Of a stretch of 64,000 bases of DNA, positions 43,385 to 53,530 are shown piece by piece. How positions within the stretch are numbered: position 1 is the first letter of the stretch; each line of letters starts with the position of its first letter. The position numbers and the translations under genes are program-made. The notes under the pieces are model-generated. The model was not told where the DNA came from. It saw nothing but the letters and a program-made list of their open reading frames with translations, and made no database searches. The stretch comes from Cordylochernes scorpioides (Eukaryota; Arthropoda; Arachnida; Pseudoscorpiones; Chernetidae), in the NCBI GenBank assembly GCA_030710605.1, contig CP092863.1, forward strand, positions 108,044,405-108,108,404, written 5' to 3'.

Positions 43385-43643
43385 AGACAGGTAGAGTATC
43401 CCAGACGGCCAGACAAGCTCCCAGTCCCGCGGCAGCCGGCAACAGCCCGCCTGGAGGACCCGGCATCCACATCAGCAGCAGAAGCAGGCCCTCATGGATC
43501 AGGAGGCCCACCAGCACGGTTCCACGGCGGGGAGCTCCGGGGCCTATACGGCTGGCCCCCAGTGATGTCAGGGTATGGGCCGCGCCGGCAATGGCCCCGC
43601 ACCATCCCACGGCAGCGAGGCCGGAGCTACATCCCGCCCAGCT
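43385..43643 (-). CDS. UNC93-family protein, second exon
   Basis: The 86-codon exon begins after an acceptor (GTGCACAG|AGC) and ends at the donor CTGTCT|GTGAGT (phase 1). It reads SWAGCSSGLAAVGWCGAIAG, then AAHTLTSLGASRIGPG, then RRGTVLVGLLIHEGLLLLLM, then LGACLAVWDT. In UNC93 proteins the segment after the 'LxSGFxxAFxxxDF' motif runs SY..C.LG...VG and leads to a VADAVWxTQ-like box, which aligns here without gaps (AVWDT). It therefore continues exactly where the exon at 32350 stops. It encodes two to three membrane segments and is GC-rich. It lies upstream of its predecessor on the same strand, so either the assembly order is wrong or it belongs to a second copy. Confidence 0.8.
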
Positions 43644-43727
43644 CTGTGCACAACGGCGGTGTGTCTTACACTGGTGTCTCTGGTAGCTAGGTTACACTGG
43701 GGTCTCTGGTAGCTAGGTTAGGATAGG

Positions 43728-44475
43728 ATCATATGGCTTTGGTTATCGGATCATATGGCTTTGGTCATCGGATAGGATCATATGGCTTTGGTTATCGGAT
43801 CATATGGCTTTGGTCATCGGATGATATGGCTTTGGTCATCGGATTATATGGCTTTGGTCATCGGATGATATGGCTTTGGTCATCGGATTATATGGCTTTG
43901 GTCATCGGATCATATGGCTTTGGTCATCGGATCATATGGCTTTGGTCATCGGATCATATGGCTTTGGTTATCTGATCATATGGGTTTGTTCATCGCATCA
44001 TATGGCTTTGGTTCATCGGATCATATGGCTTTGGTCATCGGATCATATGGCTTTGGTTATCGGATCATATGGTTTTGTTCATCGGATCATATGGCTTTTG
44101 TTCATCGGATCATATGGCTTTGGTAATCGGATTATATGGTTTTGTTCATCGGATTAAATGGTTTGGTTATCGGATCATATGGCTTTGGTCATCAGATCAT
44201 ATGGCTTTGTTCATCGGATCATATGGCTTTGGTCATCGGATTATATGGCTTTGGTCATCGGATCATATGGCTTTGGTCATTGGATCACATGGCTTTGGTC
44301 ATCTGATCATATGGCTTTGGTCATCTGATCATATGGCTTTGGTCATCTGATCATATGGCTTTTGTTATCTGGTCATATGGCTTTGGTAATCGGATCATAT
44401 GGCTTTTGTTATCTGATCATATGGCTTTGGTCATCGGATCATGGCTCATGATATGGCTTAGGTTTTCGGATTATA
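43728..44475. repeat. 22-bp minisatellite, about 33 copies
   Basis: The unit CATATGGCTTTGGTCATCGG plus AT repeats with variants (GTTATCGG, GTTCATCGG, GTCATCTGA). Open frames through it (MALVIGSYGFGHRI-like) arise because the unit lacks stops in several frames. It starts about 85 bp beyond the acceptor of the UNC93 exon at 43643. Confidence 0.93.
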
Positions 44476-44835
44476 GGGCTTCCATGTTAGAGATCATGTA
44501 ACGTCTATAGAAAGCTATAGCTTTTATAATCGTCGTGTGTATCATTTTGGTCCAATAATGATCGAGTTTCTTGTTCTTCAGATCAAAATTGATTCTTCAA
44601 AGCCATTTGAGCTGTTTTATGATCAGTCGATACCTTGATGATCAAATCAAATAGTCAGGTGGATGTCCTCGTAGCCTTGGTTCTAGAAATTAGGTCAGGT
44701 GACTCTAGCGAACCAATAGGATGACGGGATATCAGAGTACTGCTCTCTTGACACCGTCAACAATGGCTACCACGTGACGGAAACTAAGGAGAGAATCGAT
44801 TTGAGATATTTTCTCTATTAGGAAAATAACAATAA
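44476..44835. other. Unique-looking stretch, no gene seen
   Basis: Composition is less AT-rich than usual. TGATCA/GATC words near its start suggest a worn edge of the minisatellite. No coding frame is supported. Confidence 0.4.
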
Positions 44836-44839
44836 AGGA

Positions 44840-45115
44840 ATATATTCGAAACTATTATAGACACGGATGATTCTTTTTAAATTTAAACAATTTCTACTGT
44901 CCTTACTGCAATGGAAAAAATTAATGGGAGGGCCAAGCTCATCAGTGGTGAACCCTACCAGCGGTTTCGCTAGTTTAATCTATCATACCGCTGTTATATT
45001 ACATTTTTCGATCTTCTTTTTATAGTGATATTGATGCTAGACTCTTGAAATGGGTATTTTAGATGAACTATGGACATAAGCTTTGAGGACAGTAGAATTA
45101 CAATACAATAATGCG
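44840..45115 (+). repeat. MITE family D copy
   Basis: Landmarks GAAACTATTATAGACACGGA, then GGCCAAGCTCATCAGTGGTG, then TTTAATCTATCATACCGCTG, ending AGGACAGTAGAATTACA. The left arm is truncated. Confidence 0.72.
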
Positions 45116-45117
45116 GC

Positions 45118-45475
45118 TTATGATTGCAAAACGACATTTGAAAATTATCCCGCATGTGTTTCTTTTAAACGAAAAATATAAATTTATTTTTAAGGGGAAA
45201 TAACGATTATTTCTAACCTTAGGGATGAAATATGAAAGGATGAATTGTGAAGAGTAATGATAAACGGAAAAATAAAGTATCCAGGGAAGAGAATCGAACC
45301 CACAGTGTTCCGCTTACCGGGCAGATGCCATGTCCACTAGGCTACTCTGGACATATTTTTCCGTTCGTAAATATTATATATATAAAGTAATTTATAATTC
45401 AATATAACGCGGCTCATGATTGTAAATACATTTGAAAATTATCCCGCATGTGTTTCTTTAAAAAGAATCATACGC
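45118..45475. mobile_element. Foldback element with tRNA-like core, copy 2
   Basis: In minus orientation the core (45278-45352) reads GTCCAGAGTAGCCTAGTGGA, then CATGGCATCTGCCCGGTAAG, then ACTGTGGGTTCGATTC. The left arm (GATTATTTCTAACCTTAGGG...) corresponds to the other copies. The right arm is shortened and runs into MITE D-like sequence. Confidence 0.75.
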
Positions 45476-45489
45476 GTCTATAATAGTTT

Positions 45490-45832
45490 CGAATTTTTAT
45501 AATAGATGGCGCGCTAATGCATCATAATATAAATTATATATTTAAATGATGTTTAACTCATATGAAAAGCTAAAGACCACCTTCATATACTTTCTATTCT
45601 TCAAAATGTGGACATGTCTCTCTCCTATATAATCTTATTTTTTCACATTTATATATTTTATCTGCATTTAACCATTTATAATCTTATATTTTCTGCCTTT
45701 CCCTGCATTTTATGGCAGTCATCCTTTTCTCAGAACAAATTTGTTTACATAGATGAAAATATTTTTGTATTATAATCATGTATTTTATTAAGAAAATTTC
45801 TAATTATGTAAATATTTACGTATATATATATA
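45490..45832. other. MITE D edge then AT-rich DNA
   Basis: The word ATAGATGGCGCGC (45502) belongs to a family D end. The remainder is featureless. Confidence 0.5.
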
Positions 45833-46587
45833 CAAGGGGGAATCAATAAATAAGGTGAATTATCTTATTTCTTAAAAATTAAAAAAGCAAAAATAAATTG
45901 AACCACAGAATATTAAAATATAACATCGAGAGACTATTTAAGGTGTTCTGTTCTTTTTTCCCACGCGCGGCGCGAGACTTATAAATAAACTAAAATGGAA
46001 GCTCCCTTGAATGATTGCACCACGCTTGAACAACGTGCAGTTATTCGTTTCTTGAATGCAGAAGGTATTCAAACATCTCAAATATGCCAAAGAATGAAAA
46101 ATATCTATGGTGAGTCTTGTTTGTCTCAAAAAGACATTTATAAATGGGTTAACGAGTTCAAAAATGGACGAATTCCACATTTCCTTAATTTGTACCAAAA
46201 ACTTAACCGTATTCGGGTTTCAAAGGCCGCATACATCATGTAAAACTGTATCTACAATCTTTAAATTAGGTTTTGAAGTTTTAGAACACATCCTGCATAT
46301 AGTCCAGACCTAGCCCCCTCTGACTATTTCCTTTTTGGACTACTAAAGAAGGAGTTAAAGGTAAAGCGATTTGACTCGGATGAAGATGTCCAGAAAGTGG
46401 TGCAAGATTTTTTTCACACGTTTCTTAAGAGTGCCTATAAAGAGGGTATTTACAAGTTGCCAGAACGATGAAGACGATGTATAGAAAGCCAAGGTGATTA
46501 TTTTGAATAAATCAAGTCCTAATTTTTAATATCGTTCTTATTTTTTTAAATAAATTATAATTCACCTTATTTATTGATCCCACCTTG
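45833..46587 (+). mobile_element. Internally deleted mariner with TIRs and TA duplication
   Basis: The ends CAAGGGGGAATCAATAAATA and its near-complement (TATTTATTGATCCCACCTTG) are followed by AGGTGAATTA on both sides. TA stands outside each end (45831-45832 and 46588-46589). At 755 bp it is about half a normal mariner. Confidence 0.9.
45995..46515 (+). pseudogene. Mariner (HTH_48) transposase with catalytic core deleted
   Basis: The N-terminus MEAPLNDCTTLEQRAVIRFL, then NAEGIQTSQICQRMKNIYGE, then KDIYKWVNEFKNGR is an HTH_48 DNA-binding domain. It is joined, after a deletion of most of the protein, to the C-terminal part HPAYSPDLAPSDYFLFGLLK, which holds the third catalytic Asp, and EGIYKLPERWRRCIESQGDY (the W codon is a TGA stop here). 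The first two catalytic residues are missing. The DNA-binding part is intact for about 60 residues. Confidence 0.88.
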
Positions 46588-46599
46588 TATATATATATA

Positions 46600-46705
46600 T
46601 GAAAAAACAATAGAAAAAAATAAAAGATAAGTGGGTCAGGTGTTGATATTAAAAATAAAGAAGGCATCTCCTGACCACGAGCACATGTGCTTTTTAGATG
46701 ACAGA
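46600..46705 (-). repeat. MITE family A edge and flank
   Basis: The complement of ATCAACACCTGACCCACTTA is followed by the family A arm up to CTTTTTAGATG, then truncated. Confidence 0.7.
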
Positions 46706-46724
46706 TATATATGGTGTTGTGGCT

Positions 46725-46825
46725 TTGTCACCAACCCGAGGTCGCTAGTTTGCGGCGACGGTCAATAGATGGCGTCTGATTTTGACGTCTATTTTGACGG
46801 GAGAGGCGACCCTCGTCTCTTTAGA
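46725..46825 (+). repeat. MITE family C fragment
   Basis: The words TTGTGGCTTTGTCACCAACC and GACGGTCAATAGATGGCGTC are followed by a GGGAGAGGCGA end. Confidence 0.7.
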
Positions 46826-46935
46826 TATATATATTATCTTCTATTTTCTTGAAAAGTTGCCTATTGAAGGAGGTCATAGTCCGAAAGCTTGCCGAATTTA
46901 CAGCATTAATAGAAGAAACACGTCGCCGTTAACTT
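46826..46935 (+). repeat. Penelope-like terminal sequence, fragment
   Basis: The text CGAAAGCTTGCCGAATTTAC, then AGAAGAAACACGTCGCCGTT, resembles the element end at 49340-49420 (GAAAGCTCGCCAACATTCAG, AAGAAACTCGTTGCAA). It is probably a related end, not proven. Confidence 0.45.
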
Positions 46936-46984
46936 TTGTTCCTTCTTCAAGATAATTTTATATGGACATTGTAATAAATCAATC

Positions 46985-47560
46985 TCTCTCTGGACATCAT
47001 GACGTCTGCCAAGACCCGCATCTACAAGAACTTCCTGGGCCTGGAGATGCAAGGAGTCCAAGAAGACCCCCTCCTGGTCTGAAGGAGGACCTTATCAAGG
47101 TGGTGGAGCCTTCCTAGCTCCTAAAGTCATTGTACATTCCCATAATTTATTCATTTATATTATCATTATTTGATAAAATTTGACTAATTGACAATAAAAT
47201 TATTTCAAATGTCAAAATGTCTCTCTCTCTCCTCATGAAGATGACGCCCTGGCCATCCTGGCGTCTGCAAAAGCGAGGATATATAGACACTTACTGGCCC
47301 TGGAGTTGCGGGGGGTCCGAGAAGAACCCCTACTGGTCTGGAAGAGGACACTATCAAGATCTCAATCTCTCTCGCTCTCTCTTCAGCGTCAGCCTCCATC
47401 CCGAGGCAATGACAAGTGTGGCGAAGGCTACCATCTACAAGTACCATCTTGGTCTTGAGTTGGGTAACACCAGTCATCACCTCGATCTGCCCACTTTGTG
47501 GGAGAGAACTCTCACAGTCCACCGGCGGAGTCTTTCCCGCGGTGGGCGCCACCAATAAAG
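46985..47560 (+). repeat. GC-rich segment with three related 35-40 codon units
   Basis: Three stretches translate to similar peptides in the plus direction. The first (near 47000) is MTSAKTRIYKNFLGLEMQGV then QEDPLLV. The second (near 47260) is LASAKARIYRHLLALELRGV then REEPLLVWKRTLSR. The third (near 47410) is MTSVAKATIYKYHLGLELGN then LPTLWERTLTVHR. Spacing is irregular, the frames differ and stops intervene. The segment ends at CCACCAATAAAG. Strong sequence similarity and codon-like composition suggest a decayed, repeated coding piece of an unidentified element. I do not recognise the family. Confidence 0.5.
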
Positions 47561-47674
47561 ACCTTGTATATATTTTATATATTTATTCATATATTTATCA
47601 TTATATGATTTTATTTATACTCATATATTTTTTTTCTGTATTTAACCCCCTTATATACTCTTATAAAACAATAT

Positions 47675-48010
47675 AATGCGGTTTATGATTGTAGAACGAC
47701 CTTTGACAAATTTCACCGTAAATGTTTCTTTTGAACGAAAAATCGTAATTTATTTTAAGGAGAAATAACGACTATTTCTATCCTTAGGGATGAAGTATGA
47801 AAGGATGAATTGTGAAGAGTAATGATAAACGGAAAAATAAAAGTGTCCAGGGATGGGAATTGTTTTTCCGTTCATCATTACTCTTCACAATTCATCCTTC
47901 ATCCCTAAGGATAGAAATAGTCAATATTTCTCCTTAAAATAAATTACGATTTTTCATTCAAAAGAAACATTTGTGGTAAAATTTGTCTCAAAGGTAATTC
48001 TACATATAAT
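47675..48010. mobile_element. Foldback element, tRNA-like core mostly deleted
   Basis: Two arms of about 130 bp (TTTCTTTTGAACGAAAAATC, TTATTTTAAGGAGAAATAAC, GAATTGTGAAGAGTAATGAT and inverses) meet at a remnant GTGTCCAGGGATGGGAAT, which is the acceptor-stem part of the tRNA-like core. This suggests collapse of the core between its complementary ends. Confidence 0.85.
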
Positions 48011-48274
48011 CTTATATGGACATTGAAATTAAAGTAGTTTCAATCTCAATAAATCTCTCTTTACGGCGATTATTTTTCAACCAAAGAAGTCATAATAAAT
48101 ATAAACCCTAATAAATTCATATCCCTAGCTTTCGGCATGAAAGTTCTTCTACGGAAGAAAACATACGATTGTAACTTATAGTAGGGCTCCTGTGGAAAGG
48201 CTCATGCCCAAAAAAGGTAAAGATATGAAATAAACATTAAAAAAACGTATCCCTGAAAGTCTAATATTTTTTTT

Positions 48275-48590
48275 GGGGTTGGTGGAAGGATGGTCAAACC
48301 GTTGGTTTTCGACCGCTACGACCCGGGTTCGATTCACGCATTGGGCACTTTTTTTTATTAAAAAAAAAAAAAAACTTCAATGGTCCCCGATTCTTGCAAA
48401 AGTCCAACACCACCAGCGAGTACAAGTAACCAAACGGGGCTCAGGGCCATTTGTAAGTGCAAAAGTCAAACTGCTTTTCACATATGTAGACATGTGGTGC
48501 ACTTACAGTAAAAGCATTCGCCTTCGTCTACACACCATGATTATCATGGCCTGTACCACGTGTACTAGGGATAAGCAAAAAAAAAAGTCT
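48275..48590 (+). mobile_element. tRNA-derived SINE (family S), copy with likely target duplication
   Basis: The head GGGGTTGGTGGAAGGATGGT and B-box GGGTTCGATTC are followed by the usual body and an A-run tail. Before the element stands GAAAGTCTAATATTTT and after it AAAAGTCTGATGTTTT, a 15-base repeat with two differences that fits an aged target-site duplication. Confidence 0.82.
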
Positions 48591-48644
48591 GATGTTTTCA
48601 ACTTAATGCTGATACAAGGGAATATTTTATTGAATTAGAACGTT

Positions 48645-48732
48645 ATTAAGATTAAACTGGCGAAACGGCTGGGAGGGTTCACCAGTGATGAGCCAGGCTC
48701 TCCCAGTATTTTATCATTGCAGTGAGGACAGT
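48645..48732 (-). repeat. MITE family D fragment
   Basis: ACTGGCGAAACGGCTGGGAGGG, then TTCACCAGTGATGAGCCAGG, then TTGCAGTGAGGACAGT match the family core. It directly precedes the Penelope fragment. Confidence 0.7.
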
Positions 48733-49010
48733 TGGTAATTGTTTACGTGGGGGAAACCGGCCGAACAGTCGGCACTAGAGTTAAAGAACATATCAGGAAC
48801 GTAAGGAACCAAGATAGCAGATCCCTTATTTATCAACATGAGGATTCTACTGGCCATCATTTTAACTTACAAGATGTCAAGTGTTACTTCCGGAATATAT
48901 TCTCTAAATATAATAGACTTATTCTTGAATCATTGGTTTCGAACGATAAAAAGAGCATTAATAGAAGGATCGATATACCTCAGCAGTACCTTCATATATC
49001 CCATAGCTAA
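48732..49010 (+). pseudogene. Penelope-like element GIY-YIG endonuclease, truncated
   Basis: The frame reads IVYVGETGRTVGTRVKEHIR, then DSRSLIYQHEDSTGHHFNLQ, and ends RIDIPQQYLHISHS. The YVGETGR...RVKEH motif with the following QH...GH residues is the C-terminal GIY-YIG nuclease of Penelope-like retroelements, which nicks the target. All upstream reverse transcriptase sequence is missing, and a MITE D fragment adjoins the break. About 90 residues remain. Confidence 0.85.
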
Positions 49011-49430
49011 ATTCATGGTTTCTCACCCGGAGATTTGGAATAGAATTATGTTAGTTGTATAAATACATAGTTGGTTTGTTTATTTTTGCCTTATTGTAAT
49101 TGCCAAGACTTATTTTAGTCCTTTTTATGCAATTTTAGCGTATCTCAAATTTCATAGTTTTAGAATTTATTTTTAATTTTTAGAATTTATTTTTAATTTA
49201 AAGTTTTCGGAATATATTTGCATGTATCGTTGTATACAATATATTTTATTACAATTTGTTTAATTTACTTCCGGTAGGATTAGTTCTACACCTTATATAT
49301 AGTTTAGATTTTGTGTTATTTGTATATATATTTTTTTGCGAAATCGGCCTGAAGATAGGCTAACGCCTGAAAGCTCGCCAACATTCAGAATAAAGAAACT
49401 CGTTGCAATTTTTTCTTCCTTTCATTCATT
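49011..49430 (+). repeat. 3' end of the Penelope-like element
   Basis: AT-rich sequence leads to ATCGGCCTGAAGATAGGCTA, then GAAAGCTCGCCAACATTCAG, a conserved-looking end that also contains a short hairpin (GCCTGAAGATAGGC). It ends near an AAGAAACTCGTTGCAA word. Confidence 0.6.
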
Positions 49431-49543
49431 GAATATCTAATTGCAATTATTTAGGATTTTATTGTGTAATTGTTTATGTTGAAAACCGCGTAAAGAGCTT
49501 ATATAATATAAATAAAGGAATTTTCGAATGTTTGATTATATAT

Positions 49544-50585
49544 TGTAACAAAGTACGTATTTATTATTTTTGTAAACAGAGTGGTCATTTTTATGTTTAT
49601 ATTTTGCTACTCTGTAAATTTCCCTCGTGGCTTATCTTTTGTTTACCATATATAGTTTGTTCTTGCCTGAAATAAATTGTTGTCTCATCCTAAAGTTTTG
49701 TCTTCCCTAATTTTCCACGTGGCATTTTGGTGGAGATGCTGGGTAAGTTAGGGAAGACTAACTGAAGACCGCCGAGAAGACCTTGAAACCATGGGTGCTG
49801 TGATCTACATTTTCGGAGACTGACTCCAGGATTCCACCGCCGTGCTAAAGCCAAGACTTTCCTCCAAGATGACGATGTCCCTATAGACGATACGACGACA
49901 AAGCCGCTCTTCACGCCACAAGAAAAAGGACGCAAAGGTACTAGGGACAAAGTTCCAAGACTTCGATGGAATCCTTGGCAGAAAAGCACGTCAGATCCAT
50001 GTCAGTATCTACAATAATTGCTAGCTGTGGGTCACAGCTCCCATAGGGAAGAAGCTATGTAACAAAGTGTTTATTAATTTTATTATTTTTATTAACATAG
50101 TGGTATTCAATAGTGGTATTCAACATTGTATTCAATAGATTTTGTAAATTTATATCAAAGTTTTAAAATAATCTCAAGTGTTAGGTATAATTAACTATGT
50201 GCTGTATATATGTTTTTTTTTCCTTTTTTCTTTGTTTTGAGGTGTGTTTAAATTAAATTACCTATGTATATATTATGCTTGTTTGAAATCAATTTCAAGA
50301 ATATGGTAAATGCCTTGAGCATATGTTTTTAGATATAAATAGATTCTCCCTCTCTCTCTCTCTCTTGTATTGCTTTCCTTTGGGCGCCAGTGTCTTTGGC
50401 GGGACATCGCGCTTTGTATTTACAGTTGAATAAAGTTGAATAGTGGTCAATTTTATGTTTATATTTTGCTACTCTCTCTGTAAATTTCCCTCGTGGCTTA
50501 TCTTTTGTTTACCATTCATAGTTTGTCCTTGCCTGAAATAAATTGTTGTCTCCTCCTGAAGTTTTTGTCTTCCCTCCACGTGGCA
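49544..50585 (+). mobile_element. TRIM-like mini LTR retrotransposon (family G)
   Basis: A 181-bp LTR (49544-49724, TGTAACAAAG...CACGTGGCA) is followed by a primer-binding-site-like TTTTGGTGGAGATGCTGGG and a leader of about 330 bp. Then comes an AGGGAAGAAG purine tract (50047-50056), and a second LTR starts with TGTAACAAAG at 50057. The second LTR is split by an insertion of about 330 bp (about 50110-50437) between repeated ATAGTGGT words and resumes to GTGGCA at 50585. No gag or pol is encoded. ATATAT flanks both ends. Confidence 0.78.
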
Positions 50586-50594
50586 ATATATATA

Positions 50595-50745
50595 TTAAGA
50601 AAAAGGCATCTCCTAATCGTGAAACTAAAAGTTGTTGATGGTTTGCGCCATCTATCGGAATAAATCTCAACTATTCGTTGATTTTTTAAAATTATTATAA
50701 AATTGGCCAAATACCCATTCTTGATTAATCAAAAGAAAAGCTAAC
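50595..50745 (+). repeat. MITE family B left arm
   Basis: It begins TTAAGAAAAAGGCATCTCC, with GCGCCATCT at 50645. The element is cut after AAAGCTAACC by the LINE fragment. Confidence 0.8.
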
Positions 50746-51240
50746 CAACTTACTGGACACGGTAACTTTAGATCATATTTGTACAAAGTCAGAAAGACGG
50801 ATTCGCCTAAATGCTCATGTGGTGCAGAAGAAGAAAATCCTGTACATATTCTAACGGACTGTCGACTTGTAGAGGACTTGAGAGTCAAAAATCAAATAAA
50901 TATGAATAGTTTAAATCAAATAGTTAATAATAGATATTTGTATATAAATTTTAATAGATTTTGTAGAATGTTTTTTAGTAATAGATAGCCTGTGGGCTGT
51001 AATAACTGATATATAGTTATATGCTGTAAATAGCTCTAAATTTCTGTTCTTATCTGTGATGTTCACTAATATTCATTATAGGGTAATTAAATCGTTAACT
51101 AACTGACAAATATGTTAATAATTTCTATTATAATAACTAAAATCATATTAATAATTACTGTAAAAGCTCCCAAACTTGTGTAAGCATGCAAATATCCAAG
51201 ACGGATATCGCGTGCCTTGTAAATGATAATAAATAAACTT
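50746..51240 (+). mobile_element. 5'-truncated LINE with ORF2 zinc-binding end
   Basis: The frame reads QLTGHGNFRSYLYKVRKTDS, then PKCSCGAEEENPVHILTDCR, and ends FNRFCRMFFSNR at 50988. The LTGHG...CSCG...H...C pattern is the C-terminus of Jockey-like ORF2. An untranslated tail to about 51240 ends in a TGATAATAAATAAA-type repeat. The same tail in minus orientation is at 23331-23705. It inserted into, or recombined with, MITE B. Confidence 0.85.
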
Positions 51241-51849
51241 ATATATTAAAATATATAAAAGAAAATATTACAACAGATAATTGAGAAATATTTTACAAAT
51301 ATATATTTAAAAAACAATGATTTCATCAAAAATATATACCACAGATTTATTATAGAGAATAAAAAAAAAGGAGAAAAAAAAAACTAAATGTATAAATCTA
51401 TTATTAGAAAGAAAGAAAAAGGGAGTCAATGATACAGGTTAGAAAAACAATTAATTTTTTTTTATCAGATTTGAAAAAAAAAATTGTGAAGACTTGTTGA
51501 AAGATGAAAGAACCTTCTTTGAAGTTTATCTTCCCCATCAAAAGAAAAAAGAAAGACGGTGAAAAAATTCGTCTAACAAAGTAAAAAAGAGCTTGAGGGG
51601 GAGTATGTTTAATTGTTAAATAGATGTTTATTTGGGATCTCAAACGTAAACATTCTTTTTCTTGGTCAAATGTAATATTTTTAAATAAGTTTGATCCAAG
51701 AAGTCTAATAATCGTAGAGAGATATCGAAACAATTTTTTTAAAATTGAATTTATTTTATTTTTTATCGAAAAATAGATTATTTCATAGCCATATTTAAAT
51801 ATGAATTTTTTTTTTGAAGTCAATATATACATACTAAGTATATTAAAAT
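51241..51849. other. AT-rich, no gene supported
   Basis: A 153-codon frame on the minus strand (51404-51865) is Lys/Ile/Phe-rich low-complexity AT sequence without motifs. Confidence 0.5.
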
Positions 51850-52120
51850 ATACACTCATGGACAAAACTTAAGGGAGTTGTACCTTTTAGCATGTATATC
51901 GGGATTCAGACAATAACTCTGAAATAAACTCATGGACAAAACTTAAGGAAGTTGTACCTTTTAGCATGTATATCGGGACTCAGATAATAACTCTGAAATA
52001 TATTACAGTGACCTTTATTGAAGACACACGAGATAACCAAGTGTGAACAAAATTGCTTCTGTGTTTTTTTTAAAACAGACGACCGGCGACATCAAAGACT
52101 TTCCACTTTCCTAAGTGTCA
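51850..52120 (-). repeat. MITE-satellite, two units plus full lead
   Basis: It starts with the terminus TATACACTCATGGACAAAAC, has two copies of the 76-bp unit, then the single-copy MITE part (complement of TTCAATAAAGGTCACTG, TTGGTTATCTCG, CGCCGGTCGTCTG). It ends at CTTTCCACTTTCCTAAGTG. Confidence 0.85.
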
Positions 52121-53319
52121 ATAAGCGTATAGGTATTATAAGAATCAAAAAATCGAGTTTCAGAATTTATAATATTTTTTATTTTAAATGAATAATTTCC
52201 TATATTTACATATTCTTCAGATTCAATGTCTGTAGTCCATACCTGCTATAACAGACTCTAGTATTATATTTAAAAACAATACTTTAAACATATTTTGTAT
52301 ATCTTTTAATTTATTTAAAAACCTAAATATATAAATATAAACACGCATAGAGAGAAAATTACAAAGTCTGAATAAAAATAATCATCTAAAAAAAAACTTT
52401 AAGATTAAAAACAATTCGAAACTGTATTGCAAAAACAACAACAACAACAAACTGTTTTCATAATAAAAAATTCATTGAAAAATATTGACAAGCTTAGAAG
52501 TTATTTGACAAAAATAGTTAACAAATAGTTAACAGATAGTTAAACTTTTAACAAATATTATATTAGAGGTTGAACCTACATTTAATCTCAAGCAATTACG
52601 TCAGGTTAGGTTTAGAAGAGGCGGTCAATAGTCCAGTATAATATAAGGTGGTTAAATATTCACAGAAGGGGGATAAACTTTGCGGTTCTTTTTGAAACTT
52701 TAATAACCTCTGGCAGGTGAAAAGAGAAGGAAAACTTGCTAGATTACGTATTAGAAAAGAAGCGAAAAAAGAAGTTTATTTTAAAAATAAATGTTATTAA
52801 AAAAAAATAGAAGACGGAGTATATATTTCTCTGAAAACTAATAATTTATATTTTGACCAAAGACTTTCATATTATATCAAAATATTTATTATTATATGAA
52901 AAGATTATTAATTTTGGGATTTTGTTATTTTGTTAGCTTTTCCTCATTGTCTTTTGGTATTTTATATATGTTCTGTGTGTTTGCTATAAATAAATTGTTG
53001 TTGTCATATTGAAGTTTGTCTTTTCCTAATTTTCCATGTGACAATATTCTGATAATATCGTTTGTTACCTAAAAATAGTTTATTATAAAATTTATTTTTA
53101 AATGAGCTACCCATAATGAAATCTGTTCTAAAACGTGGCATATATTGTTTTAAATAAAAATTGATAGAATAAATTATTTTTTGATGATCCAATAAATATT
53201 GTCACGTATTAAATAAAGAAAGAAAAGCCTCAAAATGACACGGCAATTTATTTTATGCAAAAATAAACTATAAAATTTATATAATACCAGAGAAGAAATG
53301 AGGAAATTTTACAGAATCG
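52121..53319. other. AT-rich; LTR family G-like fragments near 52970-53310
   Basis: Most of this stretch shows nothing. At 52970-53040 (AAATAAATTGTTG, GTCTTTTCCTAATTTTCCATG) and in reverse at 53198-53310 there are diverged relatives of the family G LTR end. Confidence 0.45.
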
Positions 53320-53530
53320 GGATTCAGACAATAACTCTGAAAGATACACTCATGGACAAAACTTAAGTAAGTTGTACCTTTTAGCATGTAGCATTACAGT
53401 GACCTTTATTGAAGACACACAAGATAACCAAGTGTGAACAAAATTGCCTCTGTCTCCTTAAAAAACAATAGACGACCGGCGATATCAAATGCTTTCCACT
53501 TCCGCAAGTGTTGTCCATGAGTGTATATGG
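53320..53530 (-). repeat. MITE-satellite copy
   Basis: CGGGATTCAGACAATAACTC, then CACTCATGGACAAAACTTAAG, then the MITE lead, ending TTGTCCATGAGTGTATATGG. One unit is rearranged. Confidence 0.78.

Noticed and set aside
43733-44350. Open frames of 70-95 codons with MALVIGSYGFGHRI repeats
   Set aside because: They lie wholly in the 22-bp minisatellite. The unit has no stop in several frames, so the frames are a by-product.
47217-47558. 113-codon plus-strand frame as an intact gene
   Set aside because: The conserved units of this region lie in different frames, so this frame mixes real and shadow codons.
51404-51865. 153-codon minus-strand frame rich in Lys, Ile and Phe
   Set aside because: It is AT-rich low-complexity sequence, its first codons lie in a MITE terminus, and it shows no motif.
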